From: Podaxis mareebaensis
Taxonomy: Eukaryota > Basidiomycota > Agaricomycetes > Agaricales > Agaricaceae
Direction of reading: 5' to 3'
DNA length: 64,000 nucleotides
Assembly (NCBI GenBank): GCA_018524725.1
Contig: JAEUWP010000562.1
Coordinates: 496,001-560,000, forward strand
Part shown: piece by piece, positions 21,797 through 31,683 of the stretch
Position numbering within the stretch: position 1 is the first letter of the stretch
Layout of the letters: the number at the start of each line of letters is the position of its first letter
Position numbers and translations under genes: made by a program
Notes under the pieces: generated by a model
The model's input: only the letters and a program-made list of their open reading frames with translations
Database searches by the model: none
Told to the model about the DNA's origin: nothing

Positions 21797-23217
21797 TCAA
21801 AGTTCAGGTGCGCCCGTGTAGTGGCCGGCTGGGGCTGTGTTCGGGGAAGGCATTTGGAGAGGAGCGTGCGGAACATGGGGTGTAGAGCCCTGGAGCGAGC
21901 TGTACGTCGCGGAGGCGGGTGGAGGTGAATTGGTGACCGTATAAGGCGAGCTAGGAACTGGAGCAGGGGTAGCGGGGAACGTGCTCGGATCAGAGGGGTC
22001 CTGAAGCAGAATTAGACAAAATGGATCAGGTATAAGGGGGAACATACATAGAGCTTCTGGGTCTGAGTAGAGGGGTAGGGGCTCGCATTAGGATTGTAGC
22101 TCATACTGTGTTCTGGACCATATGGAGTAGCCATGTAGGGCGTTGTGTTGAATGCCGAGGAAGCAGGCTGTTCAGAGGCTTCACGGCGGCGGCGGAAGAA
22201 GAAGTAAGCAAGACCCGCGACTAAAGCCAAACCAACGACACCGCCAATAACGCCTCCAGCGATTGCTCCAACATTTGTGCCAGAGTTAGAAGAGTCGCCT
22301 GCACTGGGGATACCGGTACTGCCTGGAGAGCGTGTGGTTGTGGCGAAAATGCCACCTGTACTGGAGCCAAAAGCACGGGTAGTGGATGCCCTTGTCGAAG
22401 TTGCAAGGCCAGTGGATTCCGGTCGATCTGGTTGTTGGTTAAGGGCCGGCTTAGAAAGGACATGCGTAGGAAAGCAACACTTACTTGCCAAATTTTGTGC
22501 TGTAGTGAGACTGAAGTCATTGGTGACCTAGCGAGCGTCCTGAGCAACCTCAGCAATACTCCAATGAAATACAGACTTACAGACACATCTGCGTACGCCC
22601 AAGCGGGCACCCTGGTGTCAGCCGGAAGGGGCTGGGGGAAACTGAGATACAATTGAGACCGGTTTCGTGTCAAATAGGTCGGAGAAACCCACATTGTAGG
22701 ATACACAGTAGTGCAATTTGCGTTGAATTCGGTCCACCTATATCGTGCAATTAACGCGAACGACAATCAGCAAGGCACAAACAGCACTTACTCTAACCAG
22801 TTCCGGCCTTGACATGCTGCACAAGCACTCAGCATGGAGTAGTAAACAGAGCTGCAGCGGCATGAGTTCTGCACTGCTCGAGATGGGCCAAGATACACGA
22901 AGCCTGAGTCGAGGGAGTCAAGAGTGAAAACTGGCGGCCACCATTTTTCGTTAATTAGGGGGTCATCAACCTGATCAATCACAGAAGCTCACCCCCGCCA
23001 TTGCATACGCCCGCCAATTCAGCAGCAACTTGACAAGGACTGTCTCCCACTGAGTTGAAGGTCTTTCCGACACAAAGAAAGGTTAAGCGTCAACCGGAAA
23101 CCCAGAAAAAGCCCCACTCACCCATCTCAGAGAGCTAACTGTGCAAACAGCGTTTGAAATAGCTTGGGACAAGACTCCAGGAAGGAAAGCAACCGCCAAA
23201 TATGCAAGGCGGGGCAT
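21797..23217 (-). CDS. Array gene C: single-pass membrane protein with paired Cys motifs
   Basis: Third member of the tandem family. The signal peptide MPRLAYLAVAFLPGVLSQA is followed by AVCTVSSLRW, then after an intron FNSVGDSPCQVAAELAGVC, and the signature CRCSSVYYSMLSACAACQ with RNWLEWTEFNANC. The PAWA segment (ADTRVPAWAYADVSV) and a long Ser/Thr/Gly stalk (TRASTTRAFGSSTGGIFATT) lead to the membrane helix GAIAGGVIGGVVGLALVAGL, stop-transfer RRRREA, and a Pro/Ser/Tyr-rich cytoplasmic tail. The tail contains PYMATPYGPEH, SPYPSTQTQKLY and YSSLQGSTPHVPHAPLQ. It ends AGHYTGAPEL at 21797. The tail ending (GxYTGAxEx) matches that of gene B but not A. Function unknown. Confidence 0.77.
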
Positions 23218-23729
23218 AGTGAGGGTGGGAGACAATGGGTCGTGGGCGAGCACCTCAAGGTTTGAAGTGACAAGTCGGCGCCCGTTTTGAGGCTAAGGCT
23301 TGTTGGCCCTGAGATTACCTGATTGCCCGCAAATGTTCATTTAGAGATTGACGCCCGTCATGAGGCTCCTACACTATTGATACTGATCTTCTGACCCGGG
23401 TTTTCCCAGGTGGCGAAATCATACCTTGCAAAAAACGCACTTGGAGCTCGAAGATGAAACATTCCGGTTCTTCTGTGACTCCCCGAAACGCGAAGATGGG
23501 AGTAGTAGAAGTTGTCCTGAATGTCCTGCCTGATATGCTGGAGCGGGAGTTATGCGGCCGGATAGGACGGGAGATTATAAATGGGTAGCACCGCTTTGAC
23601 ATGCTGTTCCAGCGTTGATCCTGGTCACCTGGTGCCACCGCCACGCGTACAAAAGGGGATTATACGGTATCACACAAATGTTCTCCTAAACTATTAAATA
23701 CATTCCACTGGACAGTCTGACCCGTACAC
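23218..23729. other. Intergenic gap between array gene C and the reductase
   Basis: About 510 bp holding the promoter of gene C and the 3' flank of the aldo/keto reductase. No gene is seen. Confidence 0.5.
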
Positions 23730-24709
23730 CTATTCGTTGAACACATGTTGCATAAAGATCCTCTTGTGAAGTTTTGACCCAGCTTCGTCGATGGACTGGA
23801 TCTCCTGCTCTGTCAAATCTGGTACCTTCTCCGTGTCCAAGAACTCCTTGATGCGAGACACCTTCGATGAAGTACTGCATTGGAGTGTCAAGAAGCAGCC
23901 ACTCTGGTTCGCCAGCGAAGAACTCACGTTATGACCACAGCCCCCTTTTGGAGAATCCACTTCATGACGACTTGTCCTTCAGTAACAGGAGCTCCACGAG
24001 TTTGTTCAAGTCGTGAACGAATGGCGGGCAAAACATCCTTAAGTGGGCCTTCAGGGACACGAACAACGGGAGTCTGGCCGCCGTAGGAAGCGATTGTAAT
24101 TCCATTCTTCTGACACAATTCAACTATTGGCTGAGCCGCCTTCCAAACATACGGATGCAACTCGATCTGCGTGCAATCATCAATCTCGTCTCATGTCTAA
24201 GGATGAGTTCGTCTACCCACCTGATTCATTGAAGGGATTATCTTCGCCTCAGGGAGAATTTCATTCAAGTCCTCTACTTTGAAATTCGACACCCCGACGG
24301 ATTTAGCAAGCCCTTCATCTTTAAGCGCTTCCATTTGGCTCCAAACATCCCTCAACCTGTTCTCCTTCGTGTATGGTGTGGGATCATGAACGAGGAAGAG
24401 GTCAACATAGTCGAGGCCAAGCTTCTTCAGTGAATCGAGGAGCGTATCCTTAACTGTTTGACCAGGACTCAATCCTTTGAGTTTCGTGGTCACGAACAGC
24501 TCAGAACGAGGCTTTCCCGAGAGCTTGATACCCTGCCCTAGAGTTTCTTCGTTCTGGTACATCTGCGCGCCATCGAGATGGGTGACACCATTCTCAATTG
24601 CCTGGCGCACTAGGTCTGAGGCGTCCTGCTGGTACAAGGCTGTCCCGGTCCCGAATCCGAGCCAGGGAATGCGGGTGCCATCGTTGAGGGTGAATTCCAA
24701 TTTAGACAT
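23730..24709 (-). CDS. Aldo/keto reductase
   Basis: A cytosolic NADPH-dependent oxidoreductase of the AKR superfamily that would reduce aldehydes or ketones. The start is the ATG at 24709 (MSKLEFTLNDGTRIPWLGFG). The catalytic tetrad is visible: Asp46 and Tyr51 in LDGAQMYQNE, Lys76 in LFVTTKLKG and His108 in DLFLVHDPTP. The NADPH-binding region includes SVGVSNFKVEDL and later GAVVITTSSKVSRIKEFL, the usual late Lys/Ser/Arg adenosine-phosphate clamp. Length is about 290 residues, a little under the AKR average. The sequence resembles fungal conjugated-polyketone and 2-methylbutyraldehyde-type reductases, but the substrate cannot be read from it. Two short introns are inferred (near 24160-24220 and 23880-23930). 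It lies between array gene C and Ser/Thr-rich gene D, in the same direction as both. Confidence 0.9.
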
Positions 24710-25211
24710 GGCCAAGGGTCAATATGGCAAGTTTGCAGAGAAGAGCCTGAGATGAGGCTGGGTATTTATGGTACTGCTGATCCAACGGAGTATCATTCGT
24801 CAGTCGGAGAATGGATGACTCCTAATTCGTCGTCAGAACAACACCATTGGGTTAAGGAGATGACGTCTATGGTCCCCGTGGTATCTGCCCATCAATCATT
24901 ACACCGGCCCTAAATGCCTGGTGATAAATTTGGCTTCGTCATTTTCCAATGTTCATCTTTTAACAACTACTCAGGCGCTGTTATACCACATGTTGGGCTG
25001 CCTTTGCACATTGGCATTCCTTCATCGCAGCAGCCTCAGATCGACCGTTGCACTCTTTGGCTGATCATAATGGTATCAATACCAATGACTGTTGTCGGTC
25101 ACCTAGTGTATCAACACCTGAATAGATATGATTACATAGTTGCTCTACAATACGATTTGTCCGATCTCAATTATGGCGAGTGAAAGCATAAAGTATCACC
25201 ATTTCTTTGAG
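24710..25211. other. Intergenic gap upstream of the reductase
   Basis: About 500 bp. A plus-strand open stretch with an ATG (24914-25183, 89 codons) has one hydrophobic segment (LWLIIMVSIPMTVVGHLVY) but no family likeness, no TATA and no introns. It may be chance. I saw no other gene. Confidence 0.45.
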
Positions 25212-26262
25212 TCAAGTGGTTGCTGGAGACAAGGCGTTAATGAGATTTTTTAGAATTTGAGTTGCACTGACAAAAAAGCTATTAACCTGTGATTGCTGCA
25301 AGTCATGCGTCGGTTGCGGGTGTCCTTGTTTATAAAAAATTAGAGGGGGTTCGGTACCATATGCAGCTTTGTACGCTGCAGAGGGTGCAATTCTTTGTCG
25401 CCTTCTCCGCATGATCAAATAGAAAATGACAGCTCCAACCAGAAGGACCGCAACCAAGCCTCCTACCGTCCCACCAGCAACTACACCTGCATTTGGCTGT
25501 CGAGAAGCTTGAACAGGTGCAGCGGATGACGTGGCGACAGTGAACGACCTCGGGGGTACGAGAGAGCCCTCCGTTGTTTTTGAAAAAGGCTGGGATGGCG
25601 AGGTTGACGCGCTTGCGGCACTAGACGTCTTGAGAAGTGCGATGCTTGCACTCTGCATCGATGGGCGGGTTGACTGCACCGAAGATGGAGTGACATTCGA
25701 ATTTCTCGATGAAGACGTCAACGTCGCTGCTTGGGTGGGTGAAGTGACGATTGAAGTCGTAGGCGGGGGACTCGAAGACGTATCTTGGGAAGGGGAAATA
25801 GAGTTCGAAAGATCAGAGGTGGAAGTTGAATTCTCATCGCTGGAGGTGCTTTGGGGCGAGGGAGTGGACTCCGAAGAGCGAGAGGCAGACGGATTTCCAG
25901 TGGTGGTGGTGCTCTCAGGCGTGTCCGGCGCTCCACCTGATGCTATGGGTGTCTCAGGACCTGTGAACCCGTCATTAACAATTTGAAAGTATACTATCAT
26001 GCTTACTGGAACCCCGCCACTGCTTATCCGAAGGTGTTTGTGACGACAGTCGTCGCTGTGCTGAAGTTAGGCTTGGTTATTGTCGAAGAAGCTGATAAGA
26101 ACCAACACGGTGTTCAGAGGCAGGCTGTTTCTGTGCGGGGCGCATTGGAATGCCAATTGTTAGCTCTGAGGAAACTAGTAGTAAACAGATCCGCAGCGAG
26201 GTTGAAGGCCGAAGGCGTGAATTATGGTAAATGTACGGAGGCCACGACCTAGGTTGGCGCAT
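25212..26262 (-). CDS. Gene D: Ser/Thr-rich (mucin-like) single-pass membrane protein
   Basis: A predicted type I membrane protein without the Cys domain of genes A-C. The long open exon has an ectodomain of about 170 residues that is mostly Ser, Thr and Pro (STTTTGNPSASRSSESTPSP), probably heavily O-mannosylated. One membrane helix follows (GGTVGGLVAVLLVGAVIFYL), then RRRRQR and a short tail (YGTEPPLIFYKQGHPQPTHD). The N-terminus is less sure. Joining the open stretch from the ATG at 26262 (hydrophobic part LRICLLLVSSELTIGIP) through two introns, one with a CTAAC branch site just before its CAG, keeps one frame into the long exon. Yeast Wsc/Mid-type wall-stress sensors have the same build, but no WSC domain is present. 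It is head to head with RPL7. Confidence 0.55.
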
Positions 26263-26785
26263 CTGAGAGGCTTTCCCTTTGTTCTTGCGATAAAAGACGG
26301 GATCGGAAGGGAGAGGTAGGGGAGTAAAGGGAAGGGTCAAGTAGTTATGTGAAGCCTTGTATCAAATACTTGATGTTACCAGGGAAGGAGGCGGTATTCA
26401 TCAGGGTGATGGGTCGACTCGAGCCATGGATGCATATATAACCATCGTATTTTTTTCGACTTCCATCTCCTCGTACTGGTCTGCTGTTGCTGTTGTCAGA
26501 CATGATGATGAGGTATCAGCGCTGGAAGGTAGAAAAGAAGGCCAGGTATATGGATTGGTAGCTATTTGCAGGGCAAAACCCTTGATGCAAGATGAAACTG
26601 ATGTTGGCTCGTTCGAAATATCGGTGAGCGCTAATTATAGAATCAGGACAAACGGGGATGGTATATTTGGGCGTGGTTGATAGTATCATGAGAAAATATT
26701 TGTCAGACTGTACAGTACCAGCCACACGCTGGGCGACGGCACTGATTGTGACCACCCAAATTATCGTCGTTCCTCAAGACCCGTA
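26263..26785. other. Divergent intergenic region between gene D and RPL7
   Basis: About 520 bp between divergent starts. A plus-strand open stretch at 26357-26680 shows no family likeness and is taken as chance. No tRNA or other RNA gene is recognised. Confidence 0.5.
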
Positions 26786-28002
26786 ATGGCTCCCTCCACC
26801 ACGTACGTTTGCCAGTCATTTCATTGATACCGGAATATTGATGGAGAGACCTTGTTGAAACAGCGTCCCGAGTGCTTCGGTCAGTCAGAAACTATGCTCG
26901 AATTACGGAAGGAAGTGTTGCTGAGGGTTGGATTCTTGTAACAGGCGATTGAAGTCCCGGAGACTCTCCTCAAGAAACGCAAGCAAAACGAAAAGGCCCG
27001 GGAGGAGCGCCTTGCCGCAGCCGCAGCTGCTCGCAAGGTGAGTTTGGAGTCTACTGAAACCTTGGTTTTCTGTTGGAGGATGTATAATTTCATTTCGACA
27101 CTTGGCTAGTGGGGGATTTCTTCACCGTGTTGCCGTCAAATCCATCTTTCGGGACTGACTTTCTTGTTTTATTTTGGTCACGCGGGGGAAAGTTGAACTT
27201 GGTGACTTACAATACTTTCAGGCCCAAAAAGCGAAGCGCAAGGTCATCTTCAAGCGTGCCGAGTCCTACGTAAAGGAGTACCTTGCTAAAGAGAAGGAGG
27301 AGATCCGTCTAAAGCGTGCCGCCCGCGCATCTGGTGACTTCTATGTTCCCGCCCAACCCAAGGTTTACTTTGTCATCCGTATCCGTGGGTGAGCATATTT
27401 TCCTTCCGACTTCTGGTCATGTCAAATTGACTGGTTCTTAGTATCAATGAAATCGCCCCCAAGCCTCGCAAAATCTTGCAGCTCCTCCGGCTCCTGCAAA
27501 TCAACAACGGTGTCTTTGTGAAGGCCACCCGTGCAACCCAACAAATGCTCCGTCTTGTGGAGCCCTATGTGACATATGGGTTAGTACGAGATTGGTCCTT
27601 TTGCTCAAAGCCCCAACTAACTTGGAGCAAGCGAGCCCAACCTCAAGTCGATCCGTGAGTTGATCTACAAGCGTGGATACGGCAAGGTCAACAAGCAGCG
27701 CATTCCTCTCACCAACAACGGTGTCATTGAGGAGGCGCTTGGCAAGTATGACATCCTTTGTGTTGAGGATTTGGTGCATGAGATCGCCACTGCTGGCCCC
27801 AACTTCAAGCAGGTGTGTGTTTCTTTTGCCTGAGAGAGTTTTTGATCCGACGTCGGCTTAGGCATCCAACTTCCTGTGGCCCTTCAAGCTCTCCAACCCC
27901 AACGGTGGCTGGAGGACACGCAAGTTCAAGCACTACGTCCAGGGTGGTGACTTTGGCGACCGGGAAACAAGCATCAACAAGCTCATCCGACAAATGAACT
28001 GA
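26786..28002 (+). CDS. RPL7: Large-subunit ribosomal protein uL30 (L7)
   Basis: A cytosolic 60S ribosomal protein. Exon 1 is tiny (MAPSTT, 26786-26803). After a long first intron the protein continues [20 protein letters not shown], then [100 protein letters not shown] and [20 protein letters not shown], ending IRQMN. This is the complete uL30 fold with the eukaryotic basic N-terminal extension, about 245 residues. The first two introns (about 140 and 190 bp) are clearly longer than those of neighbouring genes, a common trait of fungal ribosomal protein genes. I looked in them for C/D snoRNA boxes and found no convincing pair. Confidence 0.96.
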
Positions 28003-28584
28003 GCATTGTTCCTCGTGGATTGTATCGACGGAGACCCCCGACCGGAGACGACAGTGGTGGGGCAGGACAGCAGACACATGCGGGTGGTCATCATTAGGCT
28101 AAAACCATTTTCTCTCTGTATTCAATCGTGTTATGTCATATGCCTTATGAATGCATCCCATCTGCATGATATTCAGTTGTTACTCGCAGTGGACAATCCG
28201 GAGTTTTTCAACACGCGGACGACGGGAAGGCCCGTGAGCACCAGATGATGATTTGGGTGGCACCCAAGTACGTAGCAGATTTGTGCATAGCCAGTCAAAA
28301 GGTGGTATTAGGCTTTAGGCCATGACCATGGGTGGACCACACTACAAATACAGCGTACTTGTTAAGTACATCCATCACGTCACAATCACAACCAAAGCCA
28401 AAGGAAATGCCCTCCTTCTTGGTATCGGAACGCGATGTTTGGATTCTGGGTGTTCGGAAACCGGGGACCTGTTGTGGGCCTGTGCGCCGCTTGCACAAAT
28501 GGAAATATAATATAAAAGCCCAAATTATATCGGTTCCGAGTCCTTCCTTTATCTCCCCTAACCATCACTTTTGCCATTTCCCTA
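28003..28584. other. Intergenic gap between RPL7 and the carbonic anhydrase
   Basis: About 580 bp holding the RPL7 3' UTR and the carbonic anhydrase promoter. Apart from the TATA-like element listed separately, I see nothing distinct. Confidence 0.5.
28511..28518 (+). promoter_or_regulatory. TATA box of the carbonic anhydrase gene
   Basis: TATAAAAG lies 67 bp upstream of the ATG at 28585, a good match to the TATAWAAR consensus at a normal distance. Confidence 0.6.
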
Positions 28585-29458
28585 ATGTCAGCCGCTCAGA
28601 GCGCCGTCGAACGTCTGTTAGGCTCTAATGCTCAGTGGGCCGAAGACGTCAAACAGGCCGAACCAGACTTCTTCACTGAATGTGCCAAAGGCCAATCACC
28701 CCATGTACTATCTCTTGCGGTTCTGTCATGCTATCATTCTGATGTACTTTTTAGACGCTCTGGATTGGTTGCTCAGACTCTAGAGTTCCTGACTCCGTTG
28801 TGACTGGTACTAGGCCGGGTGAAGTTTTCGTTCACAGGAATATTGCCAAGTGAGGTTCAATCCCCCTCTTCGGTAACTCCACTCTGACAAGGTCCCGGCT
28901 AGTCAATTCCGCTTGGACGACGAGAATATTTTAGCGGTTCTGGAATACGCTGTCAACTTCCTGGGGGTGCAACACGGTGCATTTTTTCTTTCCGTTCTGC
29001 TTTAATACTATTCCAACCGTTTTCCCTCTTATCTCCGCTCACCACCAACGTATCGACCCGCAATAGTCATCGTTGTCGGTCATAGCGAATGTGGTGGTGC
29101 AGCTGCCTGTCTAGGTGCCGCTCAGAGGGAAGATTTCAAGCCTGAAGGTCAAATTGCTACGATTCCGACTCTTCCGATCGAGGCACCTCTCAACCGCTGG
29201 CTCGAACCTTTGGCTAAGCATGTTGGAACCTTGGGTGTTTCCACCGCCCCTCATGCTGAGGCACTTCCTCTTGTTGTTGAAGAGAACGTCAAGCGTCAGG
29301 TCGAAAACCTCTGCAAGGCACAGACTATTGTTGATGCTTGGACAAAGGGTACTCCAAAGGGTCAGGATGTCTGGGTCCATGGGTGGGTTTATGAAATCGC
29401 CACAGGCAGATTGAGGGACCTCGGTATTACAAGAGGACCTGGCAAACAGCTTGCGTAA
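28585..29458 (+). CDS. Beta-class carbonic anhydrase
   Basis: This enzyme interconverts CO2 and bicarbonate (EC 4.2.1.1). In fungi it supplies bicarbonate for carboxylases and for adenylyl cyclase-dependent CO2 sensing. The zinc site is complete: Cys46 and the Asp48-Arg50 dyad in [10 protein letters not shown], then His102 and Cys105 in [26 protein letters not shown] and [19 protein letters not shown] are also typical. The C-terminal part includes [17 protein letters not shown] and [19 protein letters not shown]. Three short introns follow residues 40, 71 and 96 or so. No mitochondrial presequence is seen, so the protein is probably cytosolic. A good TATA box precedes it. Confidence 0.95.
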
Positions 29459-29718
29459 CCACGCCTCGATTGCTCTACTTACTAGACTAGATTGTAGCCG
29501 CGGAAGGGGTGTGTAGTAGCCGGTGTAACTAGTATCACTTGTTTCTGGAGTAATAAATTAAAAAAACACATGTTGATGGTGGTTGTCGGGTCAGAACTTG
29601 TTAGTGGTCGGGTGTTGAGGAGCTCGTCATGTGGGGAACCTTGCTTGGCTCCAGACCTACACTCTTTGTTCATCGTCCCCACACTCGGTGACTGTCTCCT
29701 TCCTGGACCCTAGCCACG

Positions 29719-31240
29719 ATGGCCAGTCAGCCTGAACGCTTGTTGGTGCAAATTGCATCTTACAACACGAATTTGCAAGGCGTGTTGGGTCTTCCGCAGG
29801 ACCTCGTGGACTGGCTCGCCCCGACTCTTCAAGTCTCTCACTTTCTGGCAAGGGAGAGGCGAGCACCTGATATTGTTGCCGTCGGCTTTCAGGAACTCTT
29901 GCCGCTGCACCTTGGACGTACGTTCTTTGGCTCTACTGCCGCTGCCAAGGGTCTTCTAACAGACCTCAGTGTCCGGATTTTCCAAGTCCGTAATCGAGAA
30001 CAGAGATGCGCTTATTCTGTCCCAAATAGAAGCGCATGCGCCGAACAAGGAGCGGTACTCCCTTATTGCAAAAGTAGTAAATGTGGGCGTGGCATTGCTT
30101 GTTTATGGGCGTGATGATGGTATTGCACGCAAGGTCTGCGATGTCGAAACGCAATGGACCGGATTTGGGCCACTTTATATGGGGAACAAAGGCGCTGTGG
30201 GCGTGAGGTTTCGGGTTTGTGAAACAGACGGGGATGCTGGGGAGACGTATACGTATGTTGTTAGCTTTTCTGATGCACTCGGGGATGAGGTACTAATTTT
30301 GTTGTTCGTCGGCGGAATAGGTTTGTCAATGCTCATTTGACCCCACACGACCATAAGGTTGCGCGCCGAAACGCAGACTATGAATATATCGTGCAATCAC
30401 TGTTGTTTCACCCTGTCGACCCTGGGAGTTCTGCTCTCAGTACGATATACGAGACGTCACATCTATTTTTCTTGGGCGACCTCAATTACAGGCTGCAGAT
30501 ACCCAAGTCGCACCCAACGTATGCCATCAGCAGACTCCCCGAGTTCTCCGAAGCACTTTCTTCGGAGAAGCTATGCGAAGAGCTCAAGGAATACGACCAG
30601 TTGACGATGGAAAAGCGGAAGGGCAATGTTTTCATTGGCCTACGCGAAGGAGAGTTCTGGAAATTCAAGTGTAGCTACAAGTACAAGCTCGGAGAGGTCG
30701 ATAAGTATAAGTGAGTGTGTTTGCTAGTTCTCGCGCCGATGGATGCTGAGGCCAGGATCTTGTTCTATCAGCCCCAATAGAGCACCTTCGTGGACGGATC
30801 GTGTTCTCTACACCACCTACACTGATACTCCCGAGGACCCCTCACACAGCAATATCACGAATTTGTTGTACATATCAATACCCTCTTATACTACTTCTGA
30901 CCATGTGCGTATCCATATCATCTCGTTTGGAAGAATATTCTCATGTAGGCCGAAGAAACCTATTGTCTCTCTTCTTTTGATGCCTCCTACATCTACGGCC
31001 AAGCACACATCGATACCTCAGATTCAGCTCCCAGCGTCGTATCGCCCCACGCCTGATCCCCATGCAACATTCAAGAGGTATTTCGGACGAAGCATCGGTC
31101 GCGTTGTTGGCTTTATTTGGTGGACACTCACACTGCTTGGTGCTGGTTCTGGCCTTGTTGGCATCTTCAACTTTGTCGTGGGTCTCGGAGCATGGACTTG
31201 GTTTAAGGGTAAGCCGCCTTCGGCAAACAGCAGTGTTTGA
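29719..31240 (+). CDS. Inositol polyphosphate 5-phosphatase, membrane-anchored
   Basis: A Mg2+-dependent phosphoinositide 5-phosphatase of the exonuclease-endonuclease-phosphatase fold, probably acting on PtdIns(4,5)P2. It starts MASQPERLLVQIASYNTNLQ. Next come APDIVAVGFQELLPL (metal-binding Glu), YMGNKGAVGVRFRV, FVNAHLTPHDHKVARRNADY, the signature HLFFLGDLNYRLQ, and the second signature RAPSWTDRVLY followed by TTSDHKPIV. The C-terminus has one or two hydrophobic segments (VVGFIWWTLTLLGAGSGLVG; IFNFVVGLGAWTW), so the enzyme is probably membrane-bound. No SAC domain is present, which separates it from the yeast synaptojanins Inp51-53. Introns occur near 29920-29965, 30258-30320, 30712-30770 and 30905-30950. 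Confidence 0.9.
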
Positions 31241-31683
31241 AGGACCATAAATATAACGTGCCATACGTCGAGGATGGACTTGATGTATCTGTCTGTTATG
31301 ACTTTTATTGTTGACTTCTTATCTCTATTGACGTTGGCGTATGATGCCAAGGGGATGATTTTTCATTTTGTGCCATAGGATGATGTAGCAGAGTGTCTGT
31401 ACGGACTTTTCTTCACAGGAGTAGTATTTATTCGGAATGTGTACGCCGATCAAATTTTGCTCGCTTTGATATTCCGTTGAAAGAGTAGTTGCTTAGGAAT
31501 GATATATGATACCAACTATTTCATGATGCTGGTAGTACGATGGGATGAATCTAGCCAAGTCACTTCCTTTGGCACAGGCTGGCACAGGCAGGTGTACTGG
31601 GTGCACCGCATTACGTAACTGTGACGGTGTAACAATGATTCTGTAAGCAAATCTCGACTGCAACTTGTTCCACTCTTACCATC
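31241..31683. other. Intergenic gap upstream of PRP45
   Basis: About 440 bp between the 5-phosphatase stop and the PRP45 start. No gene or RNA element recognised. Confidence 0.5.

Noticed and set aside
26077..26340. CGSVYY reading in another frame as a relic of the Cys signature upstream of gene D
   Set aside because: Only six residues match, a stop codon follows at once, and the PC and CQ motifs are absent. Likely chance.
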